Assembly: GCA_033439685.1 (NCBI GenBank)
Contig: JAUEDM010000002.1
Coordinates: forward strand, 2,108,001-2,172,000
From: Apodospora peruviana
Taxonomy: Eukaryota > Ascomycota > Sordariomycetes > Sordariales > Lasiosphaeriaceae
Direction: 5' to 3'
DNA: 64,000 nucleotides
This document shows positions 33,352 through 44,258 of this stretch, piece after piece. The translations under genes were made by a program, and so were the position numbers. Within the stretch, counting starts at the first letter, position 1, and every line of letters starts with the position of its first letter. The notes beneath the pieces were generated by a model. The model saw only the letters and a list, made by a program, of their open reading frames with translations. It was not told the DNA's origin and did not search any database.

Positions 33352-33701
33352 TCAGCCTGATCCCGTTGGTTTTTCTTTATTGGACAGGAGTTGTGTCTCA
33401 AGGTTATCTAGACGTCGTGACATTTCGTCCACTTGGGCACGTTGAAACATAGGCTTTAGCTTTCCCTCTAATAAATATGGGGTTTCGCGACATACTCTTG
33501 GCAAATATCTCACTTGACACACCGGCAAACTTGTTTGAGAGGGTGTTTAACAGGTCCTCGAGTTGGGCGGTGAGTTCGCCACGAGCATCATCTGATGCCT
33601 GTTGGGTGTTGTGAGTGAGCGACTGAGCGAGCGGTTGAGTTGCAGTGGGGAACTGAACTGACGTTTGTCTGGCTGGTGCTCGAATCGGCGTTTGAAGCCA
33701 T
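33352..33701 (-). CDS. HSBP1-like heat shock factor-binding protein
   Basis: Small three-exon gene: 33663-33701, 33496-33598 and 33352-33431; 73 aa, phases agree. The core ELTAQLEDLLNTLSNKF then MDEMSRRLDNLETQL has the heptad coiled coil of the HSBP1 family (the animal protein pattern is DL...LLQQMQDKF...IDDMSSRIDDLE). In animals HSBP1 binds HSF1 trimers and dampens the heat-shock response, and it also acts in WASH complex assembly; the fungal role is not established. The first intron has a GTCAGT donor and the second GTATGT. The gene is too short and too spliced to show up as a single open frame. Its start faces DSC1 across 513 bp. Confidence 0.85.
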
Positions 33702-34214
33702 TTTTGCTTATTAATTTGTTTCTCACTGGTCTTGTGGTCTGACTTGTAGGGTTTGATAGCTAAGCTTTTGAAGTCCTGGAGTGTTGATGTTGTCGAAGAA
33801 AGGAGAACGGGAAGTGTTGTGTGTGTGTGGGGGTGGGGGGGAAGGGGGAGCTATTGGCTTCGCACTGTGTCATTGTAATCCGTACGGATTTAGGTCTTAA
33901 GGGGCAAGATAGTTGGGCCAATGACATCCATCTCGGCCAGTTCAGTTTGCTTCGCGTCACACCCAACTGGAAGACATCTATCTATTCCGTAGGTAACTAC
34001 GATTCTCTAGCTACGAATACTTCAGTTCCTAGCACAATATCTAATCCTCGACCGATCGCACGTCAAACACGGCCTGCTACGTTCGAGCGCGACACTTGCG
34101 AATCCTAAATATGCACACTTCACCTCGGTTATAGCTTTCCTAAGCCGACGCGAGACGAAATGCGAAATGCGAAATGCGAAATGCGAAACGCCCAGACAGT
34201 GACAGCTGCTCGCC
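33702..34214. promoter_or_regulatory. Divergent promoter between the HSBP1-like gene and DSC1
   Basis: 513 bp. Contains a G/T-rich run (33818-33850) and GTAATCCGTACGGATT at 33875-33890, the dispersed motif in palindromic form. A further TATTCCGTA lies at 33983-33991. The DSC1 end carries a short 7-bp tandem repeat. Confidence 0.55.
34157..34191 (+). repeat. 7-bp tandem repeat GAAATGC in the DSC1 leader
   Basis: Five units, the last with one change (GAAACGC). Because the unit is 7 bp and contains ATG, the ATGs at 34160, 34167, 34174 and 34181 occupy all three frames 34-55 bp upstream of the DSC1 start. The in-frame one (34167) meets a TGA at 34200-34202; the others open reading frames that run past the DSC1 ATG. 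Confidence 0.85.
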
Positions 34215-36839
34215 ATGCCGCAATCATCGTCGCTAGATGGCGCCAGGGTCGTGCTTTCCCTCCTCGTCCTCTTCTGGCTCTTCAACTCGCCAGATAACGG
34301 CCCGGGTCTAATATCTGCCCCATTGGCCGCCACCTCGCGGCTCGCACGCCAGAGCCAGGCGCACAGCCTCCTTAACAGCACCAAATGGGGCGACTTCCTT
34401 GCAGAGGATGATGATGATGGCGCTGGAGTAGCTGCACCTCGCTATCTCAATATGACGGGCTTTCGGGAGCACGACAGGTACGCATGGGAAGACCTCGCGC
34501 GCTTCCGAAACCGCTGCCGGGAGTGGAGTCGGAACGCGTACCCCCCGGATGCACGAGAGGGTGAATGGGAACACGGGTTGTCGGACCAGAGCATCTGGCA
34601 GAATGCTACCGGGAGCGTCTTTGGAGAATGGGCGCGAAGGCCAGGCAAGCCTCTCAAATATGCAGCGGATTACAATCTCAGCGCCATCACTCCGGGCATC
34701 AGTTGGCTCGGAGCCCACGCAGAATGGGACAGGAATATCACGGGTGCGCATGGCACCATCTTGTTGCGTCTTGATGAAGACGCAAACAGTATCGAGTATG
34801 AGGAAAAGGCCCAAGGCAGGAAGCCGTTATCTTCAGACAGGGTGAGGCAAACCTCGGGGCTCGCCACTTTTCAGGACGTCGCAAGCGGTTCGGGCAGTTG
34901 GGATGTGCGGGTCCATGGCGTCCACTGGCCCAGGCAAGGCGCCATCCTGTTGTCAACTACGAGCGAGAAGTTTGCAGGCATCTTTGGCTTGCCTCATCTC
35001 GCGCCTAGCCGGGAATTTTTCGAGTCGAGTCGAAAGCTGCTGAACCGGACCCTTGACAAAGTGCTGCAGAAGAAGGAGAGAAGCCGGTTTACGGACCCAA
35101 CGGACCCTTGGACTTCGGACGCTGGGGGCGCTGAAGACCCATGGTCACTTACGCCCCGTTGCGAGTATGTGCTGTATCTGCAACTTCATCCTCTTGACGC
35201 CGGTCTTGCTGGAAGCCGAAAGGGAGCCATTACAGATGCTGTCGATATAGAAAAGGAACTCCGCCAGCCCACAGGGGCCCCTATCGGGAAGGTCCCAGAT
35301 TTGCGCATGTCTCTTGTAGCATGGTCCCCCGATTGCTCGTATTATCTCGAGTCGAAAGGCCCGCCTCATTATCCGTCAGTTGACGGGCAGCACCTCGTCG
35401 GCATGAAAGAAGAGATAAATATTTACCGCGCAAATACGTGGGAACTCGCATTCGCCGCTATCATGATGGGTCAAATATGGCTCCTGAAGGCTCAGATGAA
35501 GGAGACCAACACTCCGTCCACCATTGGTCGTGTCAGTTTCTACACGGCCAGCATCATGGTTTTGGCCGATGGCTTGATATTCGGGGTCGCATCGGCTTGG
35601 AGTTTGGGGGCAGAAACCTCGTTTCTCCCGTCTCTCTTCGTCACGTTCGCCGGCTTCATGTCCATGGTCCTAGGAGGCGCTTTTTTGGCAGATGTGTACC
35701 GGACCCAGGAGCCGGAGAGGAGGAACCGTGAACGTACTTCCAACACACCGAGAGTTGTACCATCTCCGGTGCCTGCCGGAGACGCTCTCCCTCGCCCGGT
35801 CACAGCCGGGCCTCCGCGTGCACCTTCCCCGCCAATCATCATTCCCTCTGATCAGGACGTCGATGCCGAAATCGCGGAGAACACCGCTGGGGGAGCTGCA
35901 GCCGTGCCGTCGGCCCTCCCCCGAATCACAAGTACTACGACTGCTACAGCCGGAGGAGGCGAGAGACCTGCCAGAGCGTTGACTTTCAGCGCCATCACGG
36001 GGTGGTTCGTCTTCATCGGGACCTTCCTCCTCTTCATCAGCGCCGCCGCGAGCACCTGGCCCGTCGAGATCCGCGCGTTCTACATCAACGCGATGTGCTT
36101 CTGCTACCTATCGCTTTGGGTACCCCAGATCTGGCGCAACGTCCAGCGAAACAGCCGCCGCGCTTTTGCCTGGCGTTTCATGATCGGCCAGTCCGTGCTT
36201 CGCCTGCTGCCGCTCGCGTACTTTTACTTGTCGGAGACTAATTTCCTCTTTGCAAGGACGGACTGGCAGGCCTTTGCTGTCCTCGCGGGGTGGGTCTGGG
36301 TGCAGCTGTGGGTTTTGGGGTTCCAGGATATTTTGGGGCCGAGATTTGGCATCCCGGCGTCCTGGACGCCGGAGGCGTGGGACTATCACCCTGTGTTGAG
36401 GGAGGATAATATCGAGGCTGGACTGTTGCCTATTGGCTTGATGGGCGGTGGTGGCGGTGGCGGTGGATCTAGTGTGTCTGATTACTCGCCTACTATGGAG
36501 AGGGTCAGATCGTGGTCTCTTGGTGGTAGAAGTGAGAGTGGTGATGCTGGTGCCGCCGCCGGTGCGAGAGAGAGAAAAAAGGACAAGGATAGAGAGAGGA
36601 GGGGGATACATATCAGGTGCATCGACTGCGCTATTTGCAAAGAGATCTTGCAGGTGCCTGTTGTTCGGGCCGGGGCCGAGGACCCGGCTGCTGCTGTCGG
36701 AGGGGTTACCGGCGTGCTGGCGAGGAGGGCGTACATGGTTACGCCGTGCAGACATATTTTTCACACCAAATGCTTGGAGGGGTGGTTGAGGTTAAGGCTC
36801 CAGTGTCCGATTTGTCGGGAGGAGTTGCCTCCTTTATAG
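34215..36839 (+). CDS. DSC complex RING E3 ubiquitin ligase subunit 1 (Dsc1/Tul1 family)
   Basis: Golgi/endosomal membrane ubiquitin ligase. In fungi the DSC complex cleaves SREBP and removes misplaced membrane proteins. Single exon, 874 aa. An N-terminal hydrophobic anchor (about 12-23) is followed by a ~380-residue lumenal domain with several Asn-x-Ser/Thr sites. Membrane segments then lie at about 409-427, 443-463, 472-497, 590-612, 618-640, 652-670 and 683-706, with a Pro-rich cytosolic loop (about 500-585) between the third and fourth. A Gly-rich, charged linker precedes a C-terminal RING-H2: CAICKEI, CRHIFHTKCLEGWL and CPICREELPPL at the extreme C-terminus. This order matches Tul1/Dsc1. 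Confidence 0.93.
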   Translation: MPQSSSLDGARVVLSLLVLFWLFNSPDNGPGLISAPLAATSRLARQSQAHSLLNSTKWGDFLAEDDDDGAGVAAPRYLNMTGFREHDRYAWEDLARFRNRCREWSRNAYPPDAREGEWEHGLSDQSIWQNATGSVFGEWARRPGKPLKYAADYNLSAITPGISWLGAHAEWDRNITGAHGTILLRLDEDANSIEYEEKAQGRKPLSSDRVRQTSGLATFQDVASGSGSWDVRVHGVHWPRQGAILLSTTSEKFAGIFGLPHLAPSREFFESSRKLLNRTLDKVLQKKERSRFTDPTDPWTSDAGGAEDPWSLTPRCEYVLYLQLHPLDAGLAGSRKGAITDAVDIEKELRQPTGAPIGKVPDLRMSLVAWSPDCSYYLESKGPPHYPSVDGQHLVGMKEEINIYRANTWELAFAAIMMGQIWLLKAQMKETNTPSTIGRVSFYTASIMVLADGLIFGVASAWSLGAETSFLPSLFVTFAGFMSMVLGGAFLADVYRTQEPERRNRERTSNTPRVVPSPVPAGDALPRPVTAGPPRAPSPPIIIPSDQDVDAEIAENTAGGAAAVPSALPRITSTTTATAGGGERPARALTFSAITGWFVFIGTFLLFISAAASTWPVEIRAFYINAMCFCYLSLWVPQIWRNVQRNSRRAFAWRFMIGQSVLRLLPLAYFYLSETNFLFARTDWQAFAVLAGWVWVQLWVLGFQDILGPRFGIPASWTPEAWDYHPVLREDNIEAGLLPIGLMGGGGGGGGSSVSDYSPTMERVRSWSLGGRSESGDAGAAAGARERKKDKDRERRGIHIRCIDCAICKEILQVPVVRAGAEDPAAAVGGVTGVLARRAYMVTPCRHIFHTKCLEGWLRLRLQCPICREELPPL

Positions 36840-37848
36840 TGTTTTAGCGAGTGGCATGTTGGACTCGCCAAAGAAGCGTAATGTGACTTATATCAGACTG
36901 TATTTTACAAGCGCAGGAACTGGAATGATGGCTACAATACAGATATCATGACGAGATAACACAGATTATTTTACCTTGATAGGCACCGCCTCGACAAATG
37001 GACATCGATGATGATGACGATAAATCTGGCCGAGGTGTTATGACCTAGCAAGCAGAAGTCGTGATACCTGCGGGAATCAACCACCGAAAGTTCGAGGTAT
37101 GATGACCACAGCCACGGAGTCATCGCGACCCCCGAGCGGCAACCCATGGGGTACCCTGCCCATCGTAAGAAGCCATTTCGTGGCACCGAGAAACTAGATA
37201 TTCATGAGAACTTCGAGATGTATCAAGCGGAAATGGCAATGTGTAATATACCGTAAGTTTGAAGCCCAGTATTCAACTGTTCACCTTAAAGTTCGCCTGA
37301 TTTGGACATTCTGCATTTTGTTATCTCCCTAGTTATGTAGGGACAGCCCAAACTTGGTCGTTGCGATACATGTCTCTCATTCTCCTTCATGTTTCTTTCT
37401 CTCCTTTCCTCTAGCTCCCTCATCTCGATAGGCCAATCCAATCAAAACAGAACCATCTTCCATTGCCCTTTCTACAGATACCAGATCGCTAAAAGGGGTG
37501 CGGTGAAGATGTTTCTTCAACGTGAATCGAAATTCTCGTCTCCCTCCCTCCTCTTTCCTCCTGCCCAACAAACCGCTCGCAGCTTGTTATACCACAACCT
37601 CCACCACGTACTTCTTTGCCAAGCCACGCAGCATATTAGACAACAACGACATAAAGACAGAACCAATTAACCACAAATGTTTTCGATTTCCAAAATATCC
37701 CGGGTATATCCAAAAAGCAAACAGAAAAGAGTAGAGAAATATATGAGACAAAGAATCGAACACACGCACATATCGATGCTCTGCATCTAGAACTAGCGCG
37801 TCATTCTCGTCGTCGTCGTCGTCGTCATATCATAGATAAATCATCTTC
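36840..37848. other. Convergent intergenic region
   Basis: About 1 kb between the 3' ends of DSC1 and the Zn2Cys6 gene. No gene seen. A CGTCGT triplet run occurs at 37808-37826. Confidence 0.5.
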
Positions 37849-40141
37849 TCACCACACAATCTTCTTACTTCTCGTTTTCAGATCCGGCGTGCCCGTAGGC
37901 AAATTCCTCGAGCCCAGCTGGACGACGGCGTACCGCTCGCGCAGATCAAACTCGACTGCTCTGACCATGACTCTCTTCTCTTCCGGAACAACGGCTGGCG
38001 GCCTCGGCTGCTTTCTATTGAAAACCGCATTCGACGCCTGCGACTCTCTCCGCGCATCCCATCGCGCGTTCCCACCGGGCCCCAGCGCGGAGTCGCCAAA
38101 GTCGATCGATCCGCTACCAGTGGTACTGTTGGACCGCTGCTTCTGTTGCTGGCTGGTGGATCCGCTCGTAGATGGCCGGCTGTGGCCGCTCTGCGGGGGA
38201 CTGCTGTACGGCGTAAGAAGCAAAAGACTATCTTCACTCCCGGCTCGTTGCTGCTGCAGCTGCTGCTCGTCCGGATGCTCCTCAATCTCGGAAATCCACA
38301 TGGCGATGCGCGCCGTCAGCTCGCTATCCCACATGGCTTCTCGCCGCGAGCTGCTCCGCAGCAGCTGGATCGCCTGCCTCCGGATCACGGGGTTGCGGCA
38401 TTTGGTCGCCACCACAAACAGCGGCGGCACGATGCCCATGTCGGCACTGAAGCTGGGCTTGATGTGCCACGCCGCGTACTCTTGTGTGCCAAATGCGGCC
38501 TCGTCGTTGTGCTGGTGGTGATGCTGCCTCTGATGGGGACAGAAGCGCGGGTCGGGGCAGCGTTTCGCCGCCGCCCTCCGCTCCTCGTCGCCCACCACCT
38601 CGAGCGCGAGGTCGACGATCGCCTTGAACTGCGCCGTGAAGGCGTCAAACTGCATCTCGTTGTCGCTGAACGTCATGAGAAAGAGGATCTGCGCCATGAT
38701 CTGCGACATCTTAAGCACCGAAATCCCGGCTTTCTCCTGGCTGCTCACGCCGGGTCCGGTCCTGGACGTGAGGATCGGCTCGAACGCGTCCGACCATATC
38801 TCAATCTGCCTCTTGAACTGCATTCCGTATTGCCGCAGCGATGCGGGCAGAATCCCCATCACCCTGTTTTGCGCGTAATTAAACATCGTTTCTGTAAACC
38901 GGAAGATTCGCTCGCAGAGCTTATCCCACGCCAGCCTGGCCTCAAGGATAGATTCAAACCGTGCAGGCAAGGGGTCTGGTGGTGGGGATGCGGGCGAAGC
39001 AGCCTCAGACCCAGAAGGTGATCCGGCGTCTTGGGCCTGCTGCTGATGCTGAGTTAAGCGCACCACATATGGGTGAGGGAAGTGGAACGCCATGTCGTAG
39101 GATTTGGCTTGTATCGCAAGCCGGGTGAACATTTGGACGAGCTCTTCTTCCACGGGCTCCTCGGGCTTGGGAATGAAGGAGCGCCTTCTATCAGCCCGCA
39201 GCTGTTCCAGCAGCCCTAGTCCGTTCTGTATCTGAACAATAGCTTGTCTGTGGTCGCCGATAAAGGAGTCAAAGCACGCCAGGAGTACGCTTGCCATCAA
39301 CCTTGTCCTGTGAGACCTCGTGTCTGCCGAGTTCACCAACACGAGCGAGTTGCAAGCGGCCGAATATTGCTTGACGGCCATTTCCCAATGTCTGAGAGCG
39401 TGGTCGGTGGGATCGTGCACGGAGGAAGGCGTCCCAGGCGGTGACTCGGTCGACTTTTCCAGCGTCTTGTACAGGGCGCCAAGAGCAACAACAGCGTGGC
39501 GGATCGAGTCTTCCGAATGACACTCTCGCAGCACAGTGCGCGCCCAAAAGGCAGAGTCGAAGAATCCCGAGAGCTCATTTGCAGTGTGCTCGCGGAACAG
39601 TTGAAAGTACAGGCCTTCCTGGTCAGTGAACGGGAGGATCACCGAAGGCGTGTGCAGCATCATCATCATGGACTGCGGGGTGCCGGGTGTTGCGGGTGTC
39701 TCAGGCGGCGTGGACCGCCTCTGGTACCTGACCGGGCGTCTAGAAGGAAGCCGGATAGGTTCCCGGCCGGGAGGGGGGGCGCTCGCGGCCACAATAGGTT
39801 TCGGCGCAATTCTGATGTCGAACGGCCTGGCACTCCGGGGCGGGGGCGGGTAGCCGGTGCATACCTTCTTTGAGCGGATACAGTTGGAGCACGCTGGCCG
39901 TTTCTCGTCACATTTGATTCTCCTCAACCTAGCAGGAGACAGCGCGTCAGTTCCAACGGCGTAGACAGGAGTGCCCGTTTGGATGAGTGTTGTCTTACTT
40001 GCAGTTGTGACACCCAGTCTTTACTTTTGGCTTGCTTGTCCTAGCACGCTTCGGTTTGTGCAAGCCATCGCCAGATGTGTTGGCCACGGTCGATGCCCCA
40101 GGAGAGAACGACCCATTGAGTGCGCCGTTTTCTGAAGACAT
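37849..40141 (-). CDS. Zn2Cys6 fungal transcription factor
   Basis: Exons: 39999-40141 and 37849-39928; 740 aa. The intron (39929-39998) interrupts the zinc cluster after its second cysteine. Cysteines at about 44, 47, 54, 61, 64 and 71 fit C-x2-C-x6-C-x6-C-x2-C-x6-C, flanked by KPKVKTG and LRRIKCDEKRPAC. The body (about 150-480) has the helical pattern of the fungal-specific transcription factor domain (LYFQLFREHTANELSGFF..., RHAVVALGALY). The C-terminal 150 residues are rich in Gln and Ser (QQLQQQ, SGSTSQQQKQR), with a conserved ending FDLRERYAVVQLGSRNLPTG. Target genes cannot be inferred. A 4.1 kb gene-free region lies upstream. Confidence 0.92.
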
Positions 40142-43100
40142 GACGCCAGTTCGTCCGATGGTGTCGTCGGCTCGAGCAAAGTCTGGTTGGTGCACACAGC
40201 AGCCGATACCATCGCCGTCGGCTCAGTCGTGACCGCTAATTAAACTGCCGGGAGGGTCGTGGAACGACGTTTGGGAGCGCAGAGCTAAGCTGTTCTTCCG
40301 TGCAAGATGAGATGAGGGGGGCTTTGCGCCGGCTTAAACTCTAACAAAATTCAGACGAACACGTCCGAAACAGTGAAGTTGAGATGAACAGGAGAACGTT
40401 GGCTCTGCCGCGGAGGGAAGGATAAGGGATTAGGAGTATTCCTCGAGGAAAACAGGCGTCTGGGGTTACCTCGAACTGCTGTGTGTGTCTCGTCGCAAGA
40501 GGAGATGATGTGGAGGACAAGGGTCGAGAAGCTTGTGCGAGGCTCACCACACTTATCAATTAAAGCCCACCCGTGTTTGCTTGGTTGGAGGTCCCTACAA
40601 CACTACCAACCGTAGTGTAGTGTAGGTAGTGTAGCGTGAGTTTGTGGGGAGGGGGAGGGGGAGAAGGGGTCACTACTACAGGCCACAGCTACCTAGTTCC
40701 GCCGCGCCGGTCCAGGGTGGACGACGGGCTAGTGTCTGCCCGGTCCCTTGTGAATATGCCCAAGACAGACGCCAGCGTGTTGAGGCATCCCCAACATTGG
40801 AAGTAGATCCCGTACCGAGTATTGTATTGTAGGAGGACAAGGTACGTGCGTGTACCTTCCTTAAGTCTGTCTACCCGGTCAGTCATGGAAAGCCTTCTGG
40901 AATGTGTAACAACACATCGCTACCGGGGCAGCTTGTAACATTGGTTCCAATATCTGGCTTGCTGCCACGCTGGAGACCTTGGTGAGGCAAAGAAAGTCTT
41001 GAGATCGACCTCTGACCGCTTTGTTCGATATTCCCACGACAAGGCAGTGCGGCAGTATCACAACCCACATCGATGCCGGCGATCTCGATTCCTCCCGTTA
41101 TGGGTGAAAGAGAAGTTCAAGTCACCGCTTGATCCGTTGCTAGCGAGATCGTTTCGGTCTGCACTTCCCAACAACGGGGGGAGGTGCCACACGGCCTACA
41201 AGGTTGCCTCCTCGGGGTCTCACCAGGCTGTGTTAGTTGGCTGACTCGGCAGTCCGGATTGGCTGGGCTCAGCAATTAACCATGTGCCGAGATCCTCACC
41301 TCCATCTTTTCAACCCTTGAATCACCACAGCACACAAGACGGCAAGGTAACTAACTCGTTTCGTGCCCGCAGAGGTTGTGCAGAAGCCACAACACGCACA
41401 TGCCATCCAAAATGGATGATCTCCGTCTTGGCCGCATTGCCAAATGTGTCGAAATCAAAGTGGTGGACGGGTGTCCAAGATAACGTCTTCGAACCCCCAA
41501 CTTGTGGCGTTAAGTCACTACTGTCTTCCATGAGTGTTGGCGCGATAGCTGGAAGAAACACTTGCACGAACAATCTGGGCTTCATACGAGAAAACAAGAC
41601 CGCAGTTTCAAGATGAAGCCGAGACAACCAAAGCCGGGGATGGATGACGTGTGAACCCTCGTGGCCGGCAGACGCATCTTGTGCTTCTCTGAGTTGAAGT
41701 GGTGACGAGCATTCTGCCGTCGCCCAGTGTCCGTGGTTGCATGGTGGCACTCGTGCATGTTCCACGATAGCTAGGCAACCGACGGACTGGAAGTATCATT
41801 ACTAGCGGTGTGAACCTGAGTAGTGTACCATGCCGTCTGGTCGATAACCACTCCTTTCTGGGACCCGCACAGCTCTCAATCTCATCTCTCACCAGTTATG
41901 TTTCTCATTGAGCTTGAAACTTGGAACATCGTAGCAAGCCGTTTTCCGCCAACCAGAAAGCCCAGAGAAGGATGTGGCGGACTCTGCAATGGGTTCCCAA
42001 GACACCATTTTTGCAGTGTCAACCCCGTCATGTAAGCCCGAGGGGAGACTGGTATTAGCTTTACGGGTCCCTACCCTCCTTTCCAGCCCTATGAGCAATC
42101 TTGGGTCATCCTGCAAGTCTGTCATTGGTTGTCGCATGCATGCTGCTCAGTCCAAAAGTCAAACTGCCCCCGAGGATACCGCTATCGCGCAGAGGGGAGC
42201 TCGCTCTCAATGGCTGGCTTCAAAGGAATCGATGCAGAGGGGGATGTCTAGTCAGTGCCGGCGCAGTGAAAGGATCAGCCCTAAATTCAGGTCACCGGCC
42301 TTTTGTCCATGTGCAGTTGTATGATGCCGAACACGATGGTCCATGACCCAGCTCGAGCGCGCAGTGCACTATGCGTGGGTCCGTGTCTTCCAATCAGTGC
42401 ATCGCCCACACTAACTCCTGATATTGGGAATCACATCGCTCCCGACTGTGGCTCGCTCTCTGGAGCACGCATGCCGTCTTGGAGCAGCACAGTCGGTGCG
42501 TCTTTGAACCGACGCCACAATTCTGAATGTTGAAGCCGAAAATGGTTTAGTATGGTCAAGAATAGATTGGTGGACGGACTGTGGGCGGTAGCCTCGGCTG
42601 GTCGCTCCACGATATCGGTACTCGTCTCCCTCGGCATTCATTTCACCCAGTGAGAATTTGAGGCTTCAGCGAGACAAGCTGTATGACCGCTTGATGTCTG
42701 GCTGCGACGAGAAGGTCTTGTTGATTGGCCTGTCAAGCAAGTACCGGTTGGCTGCCTCCTTTGTTCTTTCTAGAAGCTCTGCTGCGCCACAGAAGCCCGA
42801 ACCACCCCCCGCTCGCCAGATCGCGAGTTCAAGATGACCTGCAGATGAAGTCCGCTGCTGATTGGACAGCAGGTGTCTGGGTCTCTGTCGATGCCGGGGC
42901 CGCCGCAGTGGGTCAACCCGCGGAGCCGGTCACCACCTGCCCACTCCTCCATCGATCTCTTTCTCGACTCTGCCTTGACGGCCGGCGCTCCTCCGAGGTC
43001 GTCCGGCGGTGCAGGCACCTGGTTGGTCTCGAAGAGAGACGGGAGAGGATGTCAAGGGTAGGGTGGTCGAAAGAGCTGCAGATGATTTTTGCACGGTCAG

Positions 43101-44258
43101 CGATTAGTGTCTATTCCGTGAACTATTCTTACTTACATTTACATCTCAAGCCACCTTCCGCAACTGGAAGTCGATTGAAACGGCCCGTCTCCAGTTACGG
43201 TCACCGAGAGTTGCTTGAGCTTCTACCAACCTCGGTCGGATTTTCTGCTGACACTTGCATGGCGGACACCTTCCGCACTCCACGCAGTACGCAGAAGTTA
43301 ATCACTACTGGCCGTCGATCAATGTCCGGCCGTGTCTCGGCAGTTTTAGTTCTTTCCGTATCTTTGGAGGAAGTGCAAGCTGGTAGGGATGTTGATTACC
43401 GAAAGTTCGCATCCTCGTCTGATTCAAGGCACAAAAACAAAAGATGATCGGAATTCTGGAGCCGTGATATTGAGTTGTTTTTCTCGTCCGGCCGGGACTC
43501 TAGGGCATCGATGAGCTCATCCGGCGACGGAACTCGGCAAGAGTCTCATGAATGCCCTAGGGTAAGACGGCCAGTACCGGTATCACCTTCCCTGAGAACA
43601 CTCAACACTGCCTTGGGTCCCGCTCTGTTCCTTCCTTGATGAGAGTTATAATTCATACCCCACTCGGTTTTAGGCAGCGATATCGCCTAACGGAAATGAA
43701 GAAAAGACACCAAAAGAACCTTCAAGCTATAACACTAACTTTCCCCAGGCACGGTGAACCACTGAGCTCAGTTGTTGGGTAAGGTAGGTCCTGAGGTTGG
43801 ACAGACCTGGTGGGGGAAAAAAAACAAGAATCACGGTTAGGTACCAGGATTGAGCAGTACTGCTAGCATGCTGAACGCAGTACGCTAATATTCATATTCA
43901 ACCAAGACCAAGTTGGTTTCAAAACGATATCAACTCTATCGTAGACAGCCCATGAGTACAATCACCTGCCAATCGGTCGTGGATCTCATCAGCGTTGTAG
44001 ATCATGAAACAGTGATCGATCAGTGGGGGGGGGGGGGGTCTGATAGGCTGGCTAGAGCTTGAATCCCAGCAGCTAATCCGTAGTAAGTCTCTCCACTAGC
44101 CTTAAAGGCCTTAAACGGTGGGACGGAGCCAATCATGGGCGGTCCCCGGCCGTTTTATCCCGTCTTGATCTTTTGAGGCTTCCCGCTTTGATAACCACAA
44201 CAGCGTGGATCACATATCAATCACCAACCTATCGACATCAACCTGGTCTGCCGTCGTG
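40142..44258. other. Gene desert between the Zn2Cys6 factor and RIT1 (4.1 kb)
   Basis: Frames such as 41322-41765 (minus) and 42725-43447 (plus) have no recognisable domains and no convincing splice structure. Features are a CTACACTAC-type imperfect palindrome near 40615, a 14-base G run at 44025-44038 and one TAATCCGTA copy near 44074. It could be an extended promoter shared by the two divergent genes or hold a non-coding RNA; nothing in the sequence decides this. Confidence 0.5.
44025..44038. repeat. G homopolymer (14)
   Basis: Fourteen consecutive G about 220 bp upstream of the RIT1 start. Its length is prone to sequencing error. Confidence 0.8.
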
